Positions 13,178 through 21,795 of a DNA stretch of 25,941 bases are shown here, piece by piece. This DNA is from a virus. The position numbers were made by a program, and so were the translations under genes. Position 1 is the stretch's first letter. Every line of letters starts with the position of its first letter. Below the pieces are notes generated by a model, which saw only the letters and a program-made list of their open reading frames with translations, was not told where the DNA came from and did no database searches. The DNA lies in IMG/VR virus record IMGVR_UViG_3300022752_000343, positions 1 through 25,941 of that record, one strand, 5' to 3'.

Positions 13178-15574
13178 ATGGCAATTATTGAACGCATTGT
13201 CACGGTCTATAACGACAAAGGCTCCAAGCAGGCCCTCAATGACCTCAAGAAATTAGAAGCAACCTTCACAAATTCCGCCAAGAAGATTGCTAAAGCCTTC
13301 GGCGCCGCCACCGTCGCGGCAGCAGCATTGGCAACCAAACTCGCCGTTGACGGAGTGCAGGCCGCTATCGCGGATCAGAAGTCACAGGCTCTTCTTGCCA
13401 ACGCCCTTCGCAACACGACAGGGGCCAATGAAGCCGCTATTGCTTCAGTTGAAAGTTATATTGCGGCGCAACAAAAAGCCGTCGTCGTCACCGACGACGA
13501 GTTGAGGCCATCGCTTGCGACCCTTGTGAATGCGACCAAGGATGTTGCTCAAGCTCAAAGCCTTCAAAATCTTGCCCTTGATATTTCGGCAGGCACTCAA
13601 AAAGATCTGCAAACAGTTTCCTTGGCACTTGCCAAAGCCGTCGGCGGAAATATCGGCGCTCTGACAAAACTAGGCGTTCCACTCTCTGCCGATGTAAAGA
13701 AGAGCAAAGACCTCAATGGCGCTCTTCAAGAACTAAGCAAGACATTTGCAGGCGCAGCATCTACACGCGCACAGACATTTGAAGGCAGAATGACTGCGCT
13801 TCGCATCTCTTTCAGCGAAGCCTTGGAGAGCCTTGGTTATGCCCTCATCCCTGTTCTTGAAGAATTAGCAAAAGTCTTTCAAACACAACTTATCCCGATT
13901 TTTGAACAATTTATCGCAAACAATAAAGATGAAATTGCTCGAACTTTGGGCAATATCATCACATTTGGTATCAACGCAGCAAAAGCCCTTGCCTCATTGT
14001 TCAAGACTATTTCAGACAACTTGACAACATTCAAAGTCTTCGCAGGAATCCTCACAGGCATCTTTGTTGGAACTAAAGTCTATGCGGGCATCATTGCCAT
14101 CGTTGGTGCATTAAAACTTCTCACAGCAACTTTCAGACAACAAGCTATTGCAGGCACCGCCGCAGGCACTGCCACCGCTTTTGCAACCGGCGGTGCGTCA
14201 GCACTTGCCGCCGCCGCAGGCTTGACTGCGTTTGCCGCCGCCGCAGGTGCAACTTGGTATGCAATAAATAAATTGACCGATAGCATCAAAATCAATCTAT
14301 CTGCAACGAATGAATACACCAAAGCAACAAATGGTCACATCAACGAATTAAATCGTTTGGCTCAGGCTACTGCTGCCGCTAATCTTCAAAATACAAAAGG
14401 CTTGAAAGTTATCACGACCAACACTGCCAAAACAAAGGCGCAGATTCTTCTTGAAAAGACACTCGCTGCCTTGAGGAAAAAAGGCATCATCCCAACTTCT
14501 TCACTTCCTAAAGAAACGCAAGAAGCCATCAATCTTGAAGCCGCTCGACTCAATCAAATCAAGCAAGGTAATCTTGAAGAGCAACGCCGCGTTGAAGCCT
14601 TGATGAAGAATCTTGAAGCGCAGATGAAGCTCAATGAAGCAGCGCAACGATATGCCGACCTTCTCACTGTTCTTTCCGATCAAGTCATCAGCGACGAAGA
14701 AGTTTCGGTTCTTGCTCAAAAGTGGAATATCACTAAGGGTGAAGTTCTTGAATATATCGCCCGCATCTATGCTGCCAACTCCACTGATCTCAATGACGGC
14801 CCTATTGTCAACCTCTTGATGAAGTGGGGATTGACCAAGGAAGAAGCCGAGAAGTATGTAGATTTCACACGCGCCCTCAAAGACGAAAAGATTGACGACA
14901 AGGAAATCGAAGAGTTGATGGGCAAGTGGGGAATGACTCGCGCTGAGGTCATCTCTTATGCGAAACAAGTTCAAGATGGAACTGCGTTACAAAAGGCTCT
15001 TTCAAAGTCGTGGGCTTTGCCAGGCGATGAGGCCGCCGAAGCATGGAAACGCGCCCTTGCCGCTCTCAATGCCTATCTCGCCGCCCTCAAAGGCGTCGGC
15101 GGAGCAGGCGCAGGTGCTGGTGCAGGTGCTGGTGCAGGTGCTGGTGCTGGTGCAGGTGCAGGTGCAGGTGCTTCAAGCCCTGCCTATGCATCAGTGACGG
15201 CACTTCAAAATCATATAGACGACTTGACTGCAATGCGCACAGAGGTCGGTGGTGCAACTGCTCTCGGTATCAAACTCAAAGAACAAATTGACGAATATAC
15301 CGACCAAATAAAATTCGGTTCTGAGGCTCTTGGAACTGTTGTTGATGAGTCAACAAAAGCAGCGATGATGAACGCCTTGCGCCCTGGCACTATTACTGCC
15401 GATTCAAGTTTTGATCCTTCTTCATTCCGTATGTCAGAAAATGCAGGAATGACAATCAATATGACTGTTCAAGGCAATGTGCAGACTGAGAAAGATTTGG
15501 CAGACGCTATCCGTCAACGAATCTTGAGTGAGCAAGCAAGCGGTAAGCCAATCCTCTTTGTTGGCGGGTTGTAA
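13178..15574 (+). CDS. tail tape measure protein
   Basis: The longest gene (798 aa), which sets tail length. The start has a GGAGAGAGGG ribosome site. Residues about 1-230 are the conserved tape-measure domain (LNDLKKLEATFTNSAKKIAKAF; LGVPLSADVKKSKDLNGALQ; FEGRMTALRISFSEALESLG). Residues about 270-370 are hydrophobic and Ala-rich and include probable membrane helices. Three tandem 34-residue units follow, with KW at W516, W550 and W584. An (Ala-Gly) run lies at about 643-665, then a conserved-looking C-terminus. Followed by a TAATG overlap. Confidence 0.92.
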   Translation: MAIIERIVTVYNDKGSKQALNDLKKLEATFTNSAKKIAKAFGAATVAAAALATKLAVDGVQAAIADQKSQALLANALRNTTGANEAAIASVESYIAAQQKAVVVTDDELRPSLATLVNATKDVAQAQSLQNLALDISAGTQKDLQTVSLALAKAVGGNIGALTKLGVPLSADVKKSKDLNGALQELSKTFAGAASTRAQTFEGRMTALRISFSEALESLGYALIPVLEELAKVFQTQLIPIFEQFIANNKDEIARTLGNIITFGINAAKALASLFKTISDNLTTFKVFAGILTGIFVGTKVYAGIIAIVGALKLLTATFRQQAIAGTAAGTATAFATGGASALAAAAGLTAFAAAAGATWYAINKLTDSIKINLSATNEYTKATNGHINELNRLAQATAAANLQNTKGLKVITTNTAKTKAQILLEKTLAALRKKGIIPTSSLPKETQEAINLEAARLNQIKQGNLEEQRRVEALMKNLEAQMKLNEAAQRYADLLTVLSDQVISDEEVSVLAQKWNITKGEVLEYIARIYAANSTDLNDGPIVNLLMKWGLTKEEAEKYVDFTRALKDEKIDDKEIEELMGKWGMTRAEVISYAKQVQDGTALQKALSKSWALPGDEAAEAWKRALAALNAYLAALKGVGGAGAGAGAGAGAGAGAGAGAGAGASSPAYASVTALQNHIDDLTAMRTEVGGATALGIKLKEQIDEYTDQIKFGSEALGTVVDESTKAAMMNALRPGTITADSSFDPSSFRMSENAGMTINMTVQGNVQTEKDLADAIRQRILSEQASGKPILFVGGL
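15104..15172 (+). repeat. (GCWGGT)n hexanucleotide run in the tape measure gene
   Basis: About 11.5 tandem six-base units, mostly GCAGGT and GCTGGT, encode alternating Ala and Gly. The unit is six bases, so gain or loss of units keeps the reading frame. The run looks like a slippage-prone minisatellite forming a flexible linker between the 34-residue repeats and the C-terminal part. Confidence 0.9.
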
Positions 15575-16839
15575 TGCCAGGAACACCGCATCTTGGAGTT
15601 AGCATTGACTTTGCCAACGGCCCTGCCTTCGGCAACCCTCTTATTCTTGATGATCCGACAAGCCTTCTTGACACCGCCATCCTTGCAGACACACCGGCAG
15701 ATGTCGTGGATGTCAGTGACATCGCCCTTCGCGTCAGCATTCGGCGCGGTCGCAACCGCATTCTTAATAACTTTGAGGCAGGCACCGCCACTGTCGTCTT
15801 AGAAGATGACAATGGCGATTGGAACCCACAGAACACCTCATCGCCGTATTATGGCAAACTCTTGCCACTTCGCAAGATTCGTATTTGGGCAGATTATGAC
15901 GATGGCGGTGGCACCGACCGATATTATTTATTTTCAGGCTATATCACGAGCTATGACAACTCATTTCGTCTTGGTATAGATGAAGTCTCGAGCGTCACCC
16001 TGCAATGCGTAGATGCCTTCCGCCTTTTTCAAAATGTCAACATCACGACCGTTGCGGGTTCTAGCGCCGGTCAAACAACGGGGGCGCGCATTGAGAATCT
16101 GCTCAATTTGGCAGATTATCCATCAAGCCAACGCATCATTGACACCGGCGATAGCACAGTGCAGGCCGACCCTGCCACCTCACGCACGCTACTTGCCGCC
16201 TGTCAGACGCTAGAGCAGACCGAACTCGGCGGCTTCTTCATTGATCCTGAAGGCAATGCGGTCTTTTTATCTCGCACCAATGTCTCACTCAAAGCCGATC
16301 AGACGCCTCTGCTTTTCAATGATAATGGAACTGACATCGCCTATCAGAGCATTGACTTTGCCTATGATGACACTCAGATTTTCAATGACATCACAGTCAC
16401 AAGGCTCAATGGAAGCCCTCAAAATGTGCAGTCCACAAGTTCTATTGAAACCTACTTTATCCACTCAGGTTCTCGATCAGACCTTCTGATGCAGACCGAT
16501 TCTGAGGCTTTAGATCAAGCAGGAATGTTACTACACGCCCGCGAAAATGCCCTTTTTCGTATTGACTCTATCGGTTTGAATTTGATGGATGCGACCGCAA
16601 CAAGTCGCATTGTGGCAGGTCTTGGCTCAGACCTATTCACTCTCATCAATGTCACCAAAACAACACAAGGAATTTCAAGCATTACCCTTGAACTTTTCGT
16701 TCAGGGAATCACCCACGACATTACACCGAACACTTGGACAACAAGGTTCCTCACGGCAGAACCTATAATTCAGGCATTCATCTTGGATTCCACAACCCAA
16801 GGTGTTTTGGATGGAGCGCAAGGCGTTCTTTCATACTAA
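15574..16839 (+). CDS. minor tail protein (tail tip/baseplate)
   Basis: A 421-aa protein directly after the tape measure, the usual slot of distal tail or hub proteins. Visible segments are LRVSIRRGRNRILNNFEAGT and ATVVLEDDNGDWNP at about 50-85, RIWADYDDGG with YLFSGYITSYD, and a later YQSIDFAYDDTQIFNDITVTR. This pattern, in which a beta-domain measures a stretch called GxATVxLxNxxxxFxP, is common in actinobacteriophage tail-tip proteins. Exact function not shown by a motif. Confidence 0.75.
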   Translation: MPGTPHLGVSIDFANGPAFGNPLILDDPTSLLDTAILADTPADVVDVSDIALRVSIRRGRNRILNNFEAGTATVVLEDDNGDWNPQNTSSPYYGKLLPLRKIRIWADYDDGGGTDRYYLFSGYITSYDNSFRLGIDEVSSVTLQCVDAFRLFQNVNITTVAGSSAGQTTGARIENLLNLADYPSSQRIIDTGDSTVQADPATSRTLLAACQTLEQTELGGFFIDPEGNAVFLSRTNVSLKADQTPLLFNDNGTDIAYQSIDFAYDDTQIFNDITVTRLNGSPQNVQSTSSIETYFIHSGSRSDLLMQTDSEALDQAGMLLHARENALFRIDSIGLNLMDATATSRIVAGLGSDLFTLINVTKTTQGISSITLELFVQGITHDITPNTWTTRFLTAEPIIQAFILDSTTQGVLDGAQGVLSY

Positions 16840-16848
16840 GGAGAAAAG

Positions 16849-17706
16849 ATGGCTAAACAGACCTTCACCTCTGGTCAAGTTCTGACCGCAGCACAGATGA
16901 CTTCGCTGCAACAGACCGCGATGCTCGGTGGTGATGCAAGCGCAAAAACGAGTTCCTATACTCTCGTCGCTGCTGATGCAGGAACTGCAATCTCAATGAG
17001 CAATGCGAGCGCAACGACAATCACTGTCAACACAGGATTATTCGCCGCAGGTGACATCGTCACCATCGTCAATCTTGGCGCAGGTGTCTGCACCATCACC
17101 GCAGGAACGGCGACAGTTGCCACTTCAGGTTCTCTTGCTTTAGCTCAGAATCAAGGTGGCGTTCTTCGCTTTACAAGTGCAAGCGCAGCAATCTTTTTCC
17201 AATTCGCAACACCCGCATCGGGCGACATCGAAGGTGTCACCGCAGGCACAGGTCTGTCAGGTGGCGGAACTTCAGGCACGGTCACTTTAAGCATTGCTTC
17301 TGCGCAGTCTGATCTTGTCATCAAAGGTTTTGAAGAAGATGTCAATGTGGTCGCATCTGCTGCCACCGGCACCATCAATTTTGATGTGGCAACTGCCTCG
17401 GTGTGGTATTACACATCCAATGCAACTGCGAATCACACTTTGAATTTCCGTTACGATGGCTCCAACACTCTTAGCTCCAAATTAGCAGTCGGCGATGCAA
17501 TCACACTTGTTTGGCTCAACACAAATGGATCAACTGCCTACTATCCCAATGTCATTCAAATTGATGGAAGCGCCGTCACGCCAAAAGTGCCTTCCGCCAT
17601 TAGCGCGGGTAATGCTAGCGCCATTGACGCCTATGTCTTCACTATCATCAAGACTGCGGCCACGCCAACTTACACAGTTCTTGAAACACAGACAAAATTT
17701 GCATAA
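16849..17706 (+). CDS. tail fibre / tip protein
   Basis: A 285-aa protein with AAGGAG six bases or so before its ATG. It begins MAKQTFTSGQVLTAAQMTSLQ, a common start in phage fibre proteins in which a short helix precedes a beta-domain. Residues about 35-115 form a repeated beta pattern (TLVAADAGTAISMSN, TITVNTGLFAAGDIVTIVNLG). A GVTAGTGLSGGGTSGTVTLS segment at about 127-146 is typical of phage fibre shafts. The C-terminal domain is beta-rich. It probably contributes to receptor binding. Confidence 0.7.
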   Translation: MAKQTFTSGQVLTAAQMTSLQQTAMLGGDASAKTSSYTLVAADAGTAISMSNASATTITVNTGLFAAGDIVTIVNLGAGVCTITAGTATVATSGSLALAQNQGGVLRFTSASAAIFFQFATPASGDIEGVTAGTGLSGGGTSGTVTLSIASAQSDLVIKGFEEDVNVVASAATGTINFDVATASVWYYTSNATANHTLNFRYDGSNTLSSKLAVGDAITLVWLNTNGSTAYYPNVIQIDGSAVTPKVPSAISAGNASAIDAYVFTIIKTAATPTYTVLETQTKFA

Positions 17707-17715
17707 GGAGAATTG

Positions 17716-18582
17716 ATGTCGCCAATTTTGCAAAGCATAGGTAATTCATCCGCTCAGGGATATGGATTATTCAAAGGCATTCCTTTTTCTGCCACAGGTG
17801 GAACGGTTGTGACATCGGGTGGCTACAAATATCACACTTTCACAAGCAACGGAACATTCAGCGTGAGCGGAAGTAAAGCGATGGAATGGATTGTGATTGC
17901 AGGCGGCGGCGGTGGTGGATATAACGACCGCGCTGGTGGCGGCGGCGGTGGTGGTTTGCTTTATGGATCGGGCACAATCACAGGCGCAAATTATTCAATA
18001 ACCGTCGGCGGCGGCGGCGCATCGGGCGCGTCTGGCACAAATGGTTCAAATTCTGTTTTCAACTTATCGACCGCAACGGGCGGTGGTAAAGGTGGAAATG
18101 TCAATACTGCTGGCAATTCAGGCGGTTCAGGCGGTGGAGGATCAGGTATTGGAGCGGGTAGCAATTTAGCGGGTGGCTCTGGCACGTCGGGTCAAGGAAA
18201 TGCGGGCGGTTCGGGTTGGGGCGATGCAACAATCGTCAATCGAGCAGGTGGCGGCGGCGGTGGTGCGGGAGCTGTTGGCGGAAATGCTGCATCAAAAACA
18301 GGCGGCAACGGCGGATCAGGATCAAACACTTACTCAACATGGGCAAGCGCAACATCGACGGGCGTGAGTGGTTATTACGCAGGCGGTGGCGGTGGAAGCG
18401 TTTATATTACTAGCGGTTCAGTTGCAGGAAGTGGCGGCGCGGGTGGCGGTGGTGCTGGAACGGTTGAAGGGAATGGAAATCCTGGAACGGCAAACACGGG
18501 TGGCGGTGGTGGTGGATCAAGCACAGGTTCAAACGGTGCAGGCGGTTCAGGCATTGTGATTATTAGGTATTTAGCATCATGA
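17716..18582 (+). CDS. glycine-rich tail fibre/adhesin
   Basis: A 288-aa protein from the ATG at 17716 (a TTG three bases earlier is too close to AAGGAG at 17705-17710). Residues 1-50 are an attachment-like region. From about 55 on there are at least ten glycine clusters of four to seven residues, alternating with short polar loops (ITVGGGGASGASG, AGGSGWGDATIVNRAGGGG). The ending GSGIVIIRYLAS is a typical closing strand of glycine-rich fibre domains. Proteins of this type form polyglycine-II tips that bind receptors, with variable loops. Function by family resemblance. Confidence 0.75.
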   Translation: MSPILQSIGNSSAQGYGLFKGIPFSATGGTVVTSGGYKYHTFTSNGTFSVSGSKAMEWIVIAGGGGGGYNDRAGGGGGGGLLYGSGTITGANYSITVGGGGASGASGTNGSNSVFNLSTATGGGKGGNVNTAGNSGGSGGGGSGIGAGSNLAGGSGTSGQGNAGGSGWGDATIVNRAGGGGGGAGAVGGNAASKTGGNGGSGSNTYSTWASATSTGVSGYYAGGGGGSVYITSGSVAGSGGAGGGGAGTVEGNGNPGTANTGGGGGGSSTGSNGAGGSGIVIIRYLAS

Positions 18583-18911
18583 GTCATTTCGCAGAAATAA
18601 ATGAACAAAATCTGGTCGTGCGTGTTTTGGTTGGCGACAATAATGATCCAAATGGTGATGAAGGCTATCAATGGTTGATTGATAACTTGGGTGGTCGTTG
18701 GATTCAAACTTCATATAATCACAAATTTCGCAAACAATATGCGGGAATCGGTTATTATTACGACGAAGTGAATGATGTTTTCATTTCGCCACAACCTTTC
18801 CCATCATGGCAATTGGATTCAAATTTTGATTGGCAACCGCCAATTCCAAAACCTGAGAATGAAAATAAATGGATTTGGGATGAATCTTCTTTTTTATGGA
18901 TTGAAAATTAA
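18579..18911 (+). CDS. fibre-associated protein of aquatic-phage type
   Basis: A 110-aa protein whose ATG overlaps the fibre stop as ATGA. It matches the outline of a protein widespread in aquatic phages: MSHFAEINEQNLVVRVLVG, WIQTSYNHKFRKQYAGIGYYYD, then FISPQPFPSWQLDSNFDWQPP and a Trp-rich end. The residues are Tyr/Trp rich and it lies after fibre genes, so a role in the fibre tip or its assembly is likely. It is AT-richer than the upstream tail genes. Confidence 0.7.
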   Translation: MSHFAEINEQNLVVRVLVGDNNDPNGDEGYQWLIDNLGGRWIQTSYNHKFRKQYAGIGYYYDEVNDVFISPQPFPSWQLDSNFDWQPPIPKPENENKWIWDESSFLWIEN

Positions 18912-18929
18912 ATATAAATAAACAATAGT
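18901..18929 (+). promoter_or_regulatory. possible sigma70-type promoter before the lysis genes
   Basis: TTGAAA (18901-18906), a 17-base AT-rich spacer and AATAGT (18924-18929) match the -35 (5 of 6) and -10 (4 of 6) hexamers. The 46-base AT-rich gap 18912-18957 is one of the few non-coding spots in the plus-strand module. It could let the lysis genes be read separately. Weak by itself. Confidence 0.3.
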
Positions 18930-18957
18930 TTTGGGAATCATTTTCAAGGAGTTATCA

Positions 18958-19215
18958 ATGGGCATCTCCACGCGCCAAGTCACTGTCACCACATCGCCAA
19001 CCATTTTGGTTGACAACACTGCCGAGGCGGAAGAAGTGCATCTACACGCCGCAGGTGGTCAAGCAGTTCATATAGGGGATGCAAGCGTAACGACTTCAAC
19101 GGGTTATCAGTTGGCTAATGGCGAAAAAATAATTTTGCAGAGCAGAAATAACCCTGTCTATGGCATTACTAATACAGGAAGCACTGTTGTTCAAGTGATG
19201 GTGATTGGACTATGA
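18958..19215 (+). CDS. 85-aa beta-rich protein, virion-associated?
   Basis: I choose the ATG at 18958, seven bases after AAGGAG, over a TTG at 18931. The protein (MGISTRQVTVTTSPTILVDN start; then VHLHAAGGQAVHIGD and GYQLANGEKIILQSR) reads as a small beta sandwich like those used as phage decoration or fibre-tip modules. Its stop overlaps the next gene as ATGA. No family name can be given with confidence. Confidence 0.7.
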   Translation: MGISTRQVTVTTSPTILVDNTAEAEEVHLHAAGGQAVHIGDASVTTSTGYQLANGEKIILQSRNNPVYGITNTGSTVVQVMVIGL

Positions 19216-19415
19216 CCGCATTGGATTGGGCGTCGTTGGCAGTTGCAATCACGACAATTCTTGGCTCAGTCGCCATCGGCATCAAATGGCTCGTCAAGCA
19301 TTATTTGGCAGAACTCAAGCCAAATGGCGGATCGTCAATGCGTGATAAGGTGAACCAACTTGAGGAAAAAGTTGACTTCCTCACCGATCTCGTTAAAGAG
19401 GCATTGAAGCGATAA
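19212..19415 (+). CDS. small membrane protein, holin-like
   Basis: A 67-aa protein with one transmembrane helix (about residues 6-29, WASLAVAITTILGSVAIGIKW) followed by a coiled-coil-like charged region (MRDKVNQLEEKVDFLTDLVKE). It lies directly before the endolysin and its TAA overlaps the endolysin ATG. Such single-span proteins next to an endolysin are often holins or anti-holin/spanin-like partners. Confidence 0.6.
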   Translation: MTALDWASLAVAITTILGSVAIGIKWLVKHYLAELKPNGGSSMRDKVNQLEEKVDFLTDLVKEALKR

Positions 19416-19987
19416 TGTGTAACAAACAACTTGATAATTTTCTCCATATAGCAAGCGCCGAAGTTGGATATATTGAAGGCCCTGCCGATAATCAAACAAA
19501 GTATCAGAAGCCAAATCAACCTTGGTGTGGCGCATTCGTGAATTGGTGTGCAAAGCAAGTCGGCTTGAAAATTCCTGACTGCACCTACACACCGGCAGGG
19601 GCGAAGGCATTTGCCGAGGCGAAGCGGTGGCAGTTAGTCGCCGATGCCGAGCCAATGCCAGGTGACATCGTCTTCTTTGACTTTCCTGCCGATGGCATTG
19701 ACCGCATCTCGCATGTCGGTATCGTGGAAGCAGTCAATGCCGATGGCACCGTCACCTGTATTGAGGGCAATACTGCTCCCGACACGAAGGGTGATCAGCG
19801 CAATGGTGGTCAGGTAGCGCGTAAGATTCGCGCTTACAAAGTCAAGAATCGGGGGAAATTGAAACCCTCTTTGCCGGTGTTCATTGTGGGCTTCGGCAGA
19901 CCTAAATTCAAGGAGTGCAAATGCTCAACAAAGACAAGCTCGTCGCCATCGGTAGCACCTACGCAAGAGCAGGTGCGGCAGCCGTAG
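19415..19987 (+). CDS. endolysin, CHAP amidase/peptidase
   Basis: A 190-aa cell-wall hydrolase. The CHAP-type catalytic centre is visible: C38 in QPWCGAFVNWC, H100 in RISHVGIVE, and E117/N119 in CIEGNT. PGDIVFFDFP at 82-91 is also typical of the domain. It would cut peptidoglycan peptide or amide bonds at lysis. There is no signal peptide, so release by a holin is expected. The last 23 residues (about 168-190, Lys/Ser/Pro rich) are encoded in a 67-base overlap with the next gene. Confidence 0.88.
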   Translation: MCNKQLDNFLHIASAEVGYIEGPADNQTKYQKPNQPWCGAFVNWCAKQVGLKIPDCTYTPAGAKAFAEAKRWQLVADAEPMPGDIVFFDFPADGIDRISHVGIVEAVNADGTVTCIEGNTAPDTKGDQRNGGQVARKIRAYKVKNRGKLKPSLPVFIVGFGRPKFKECKCSTKTSSSPSVAPTQEQVRQP

Positions 19988-20118
19988 GCGCTCTCTACCT
20001 CGCCGACCCATCACGACCCATCAAAGATTATGTGACTGCATTCATTGCAGCAGTCATCGCACCATTGTTGAAGGCCATTGATCCTAAAGCGACAGAGTTC
20101 GGTCGCGGAAGTAAGTAG
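19921..20118 (+). CDS. small membrane protein, second holin candidate
   Basis: A 65-aa protein. The ATG at 19921 has AAGGAG five bases upstream; the GTG at 19915 would overlap that site. Two hydrophobic stretches (about 9-28 with AGAAAVGALYLA, and 35-52 with VTAFIAAVIAPLLKAI) are followed by DPKATEFGRGSK, an ending seen in small phage membrane proteins near lysis genes. It overlaps the endolysin by 67 bases in another frame. A holin role is likely but unproved. Confidence 0.65.
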   Translation: MLNKDKLVAIGSTYARAGAAAVGALYLADPSRPIKDYVTAFIAAVIAPLLKAIDPKATEFGRGSK

Positions 20119-20121
20119 TCA

Positions 20122-20391
20122 ATGAATCGGGGGAAGATTTTGGATGAGGCAAAACGCCTCACCGCAACGGATCGCAACGAGATATATGGCGACCCTTATA
20201 CGAATCACAAACGCATCGCAGACCTGTGGAGTGTTTATCTTGAAACTGAGATAAGCCCTTCGCAGGTCGCTTTGTGTTTATCGCTTGTCAAAATTGCTCG
20301 CCTCATTGAGTCACCGAATCATTTGGACTCTTACATTGATTTGGCAGCATATAGCGCCATTGCGGGGGAGATTTCTGATGCATCTGAATAA
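20122..20391 (+). CDS. DUF6378-like phage protein
   Basis: An 89-aa protein with the pattern I associate with a small phage family: ILDEAKRLTATDRNEIYGDPYTNH, then RIADLWSVYLETEISPSQVA, then LVKIARLIESPNHLDSYIDLAAY. All helical, acidic, with conserved Y-G-D-P and D-S-Y-D/I-D. Biochemical role unknown. It overlaps the next start by 14 bases. Confidence 0.7.
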   Translation: MNRGKILDEAKRLTATDRNEIYGDPYTNHKRIADLWSVYLETEISPSQVALCLSLVKIARLIESPNHLDSYIDLAAYSAIAGEISDASE

Positions 20392-21055
20392 CAATGTCGT
20401 GCTTGTGCCAACTCGTGGCAGACCGAAGAATGCGGTGGAAGTATTACAAGCCCACAAGGAGTTCTCGTGCCGGTCAGACATTCTCTTTGTCGTTGATACT
20501 GACGATGATGAACTTGTGAACTATCGCAGCGCAGTTGGCGTTGAATATATTGTTGAGGTTGAAAATAAGACACGAGGGATGGCATATCCCATCAATGTCG
20601 CTGCCAAGAAATATGCTAATGAGTATGAGTTCTTCACCTTTATCGGCGACGACCACAGATTCAGAACGCCTGATTGGGATGTGGTATTGATGCGAGCTAT
20701 CGGCAACCGCCCTGGACTTGCCTATGGCAATGACCTTTTGCAAGGCGAGAATCTGCCAACTGCGGTGATGATGTCAGGTGCCATTGTCCGTGGCCTTGGC
20801 GGGATGGTGCCACCGAAGTTGAAACATCTCTACCTTGACAATTTTTGGAAGCGATTGGGCGAAGACCTTGGCAACCTTTCATATTTGCCAGGCATTATCA
20901 TTGAGCATTGCCATCCGATTGCAGGCAAAGCCGAATGGGATGAAGGCTATCAAGCAGTCAATGCTCGTGAGGTTTATTCCTTTGACGCCTTGATGTTTGA
21001 TAACTACATCAAGAGCGAAGATTACGCAGTTCTCGTCAAGAACCTCAAGCAATGA
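20378..21055 (+). CDS. glycosyltransferase-like protein
   Basis: A 225-aa protein from the ATG at 20378, which has GGGGGAG upstream. The frame is open earlier but only over the end of the preceding gene. It reads as a GT-A enzyme: VLVPTRGRPKNAVEVLQAH at the start, an ILFVVDTDDDELVNY segment, then FIGDDHRFRTPDWD with D91-D92 as the metal site. It probably acts with the next two genes to modify a sugar polymer or virion glycan. ATGA overlap with the next gene. Confidence 0.75.
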   Translation: MHLNNNVVLVPTRGRPKNAVEVLQAHKEFSCRSDILFVVDTDDDELVNYRSAVGVEYIVEVENKTRGMAYPINVAAKKYANEYEFFTFIGDDHRFRTPDWDVVLMRAIGNRPGLAYGNDLLQGENLPTAVMMSGAIVRGLGGMVPPKLKHLYLDNFWKRLGEDLGNLSYLPGIIIEHCHPIAGKAEWDEGYQAVNAREVYSFDALMFDNYIKSEDYAVLVKNLKQ

Positions 21056-21795
21056 AGTGCATTGCCTTCTCGCTCTATGGCAACGAGTCTCGCTACACGA
21101 TAGGCGCAATCAAGAACGCGATTCTTGCTTCACGATACTTTCCCTTTGACGATGGTTTCATAGTTCGCTTCTATATCAGCGTCAACTCAAGCGTTGATGA
21201 ATCCATCATCTCAACTTTAGAGCGAGTCAAAGGCGTGCAAATCAGCATCGTCGGCGAACCTGAAGACCATCGGGCGAAGTTGTGGCGTTACTATGCCTTT
21301 TCTGATCCGCAATTCAACGCCGTCATCTGTCGTGATGTTGACGCTCGCCTGTCGTTTCGGGATCGAGTAGCTCACGAAGATTGGGAGCAGTCAGGTCTTG
21401 ATTACCACATCATCAAAGACCATCCGAGCGGTCACGACTATCCCATCTCTGCCGGTATGTTTGCGGGCAAGACGAAGAATCTGCGTGATATGGAAGAGCG
21501 CATTCACACCGCCAATGTCGGCAACTATTACACCACCGACCAAGACTTCTTGGCTTCACAGATTTATCCACGCATCAAAGATTCAGTCCTCATTCACGAT
21601 CCGTATTACGACACAGAGGTTGAAGGCAAATCAATTCGCACTAGGATTCCCTTTGATGCTCCTTCGCCTCTGTCACATATAGGCGCAGCTCTCAATGCCG
21701 ATGACACCTTTGTCTTTGATGTTGACCGAAAATTGAACGCATCTGATGGTTACTCTGAAAAATATCAATATGAAAGCGACAGGTGGGGGAAATGA
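21052..21795 (+). CDS. glycosyltransferase-like protein with DVD motif
   Basis: A 247-aa protein starting MKCIAFSLYGNESRYTIGAI. It has an IVGEPEDHRAKLWRYYAFSDP segment and VICRDVDARLS with D95-x-D97 as a probable metal-binding DxD, then SAGMFAGKTKNLRDM and TTDQDFLASQIYPR. This matches the outline of GT-A enzymes acting on surface sugars. Its TGA overlaps the epimerase ATG. Confidence 0.7.
   Translation: MKCIAFSLYGNESRYTIGAIKNAILASRYFPFDDGFIVRFYISVNSSVDESIISTLERVKGVQISIVGEPEDHRAKLWRYYAFSDPQFNAVICRDVDARLSFRDRVAHEDWEQSGLDYHIIKDHPSGHDYPISAGMFAGKTKNLRDMEERIHTANVGNYYTTDQDFLASQIYPRIKDSVLIHDPYYDTEVEGKSIRTRIPFDAPSPLSHIGAALNADDTFVFDVDRKLNASDGYSEKYQYESDRWGK

Noticed and set aside
14501-14974. 157-aa open frame on the minus strand within the tape measure gene
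   Set aside because: It lies wholly antisense to a clear gene, has no ribosome site and no recognisable domain; its composition mirrors the plus-strand codons.
15043-15291. Cys/Arg-rich plus-strand frame (CWCRCRCR pattern)
   Set aside because: It is the out-of-frame reading of the GCWGGT run in the tape measure gene.
16450-16475. Near-match DnaA box (TTATCCACT) in the minor tail gene, also one at about 21565
   Set aside because: Each has one mismatch and lies in coding sequence with no cluster; expected by chance.
17880-18570. Dense GGCGGC repeats, considered as CRISPR or structural DNA repeat
   Set aside because: They are irregular glycine codons of the fibre gene, without constant repeat or spacer length.
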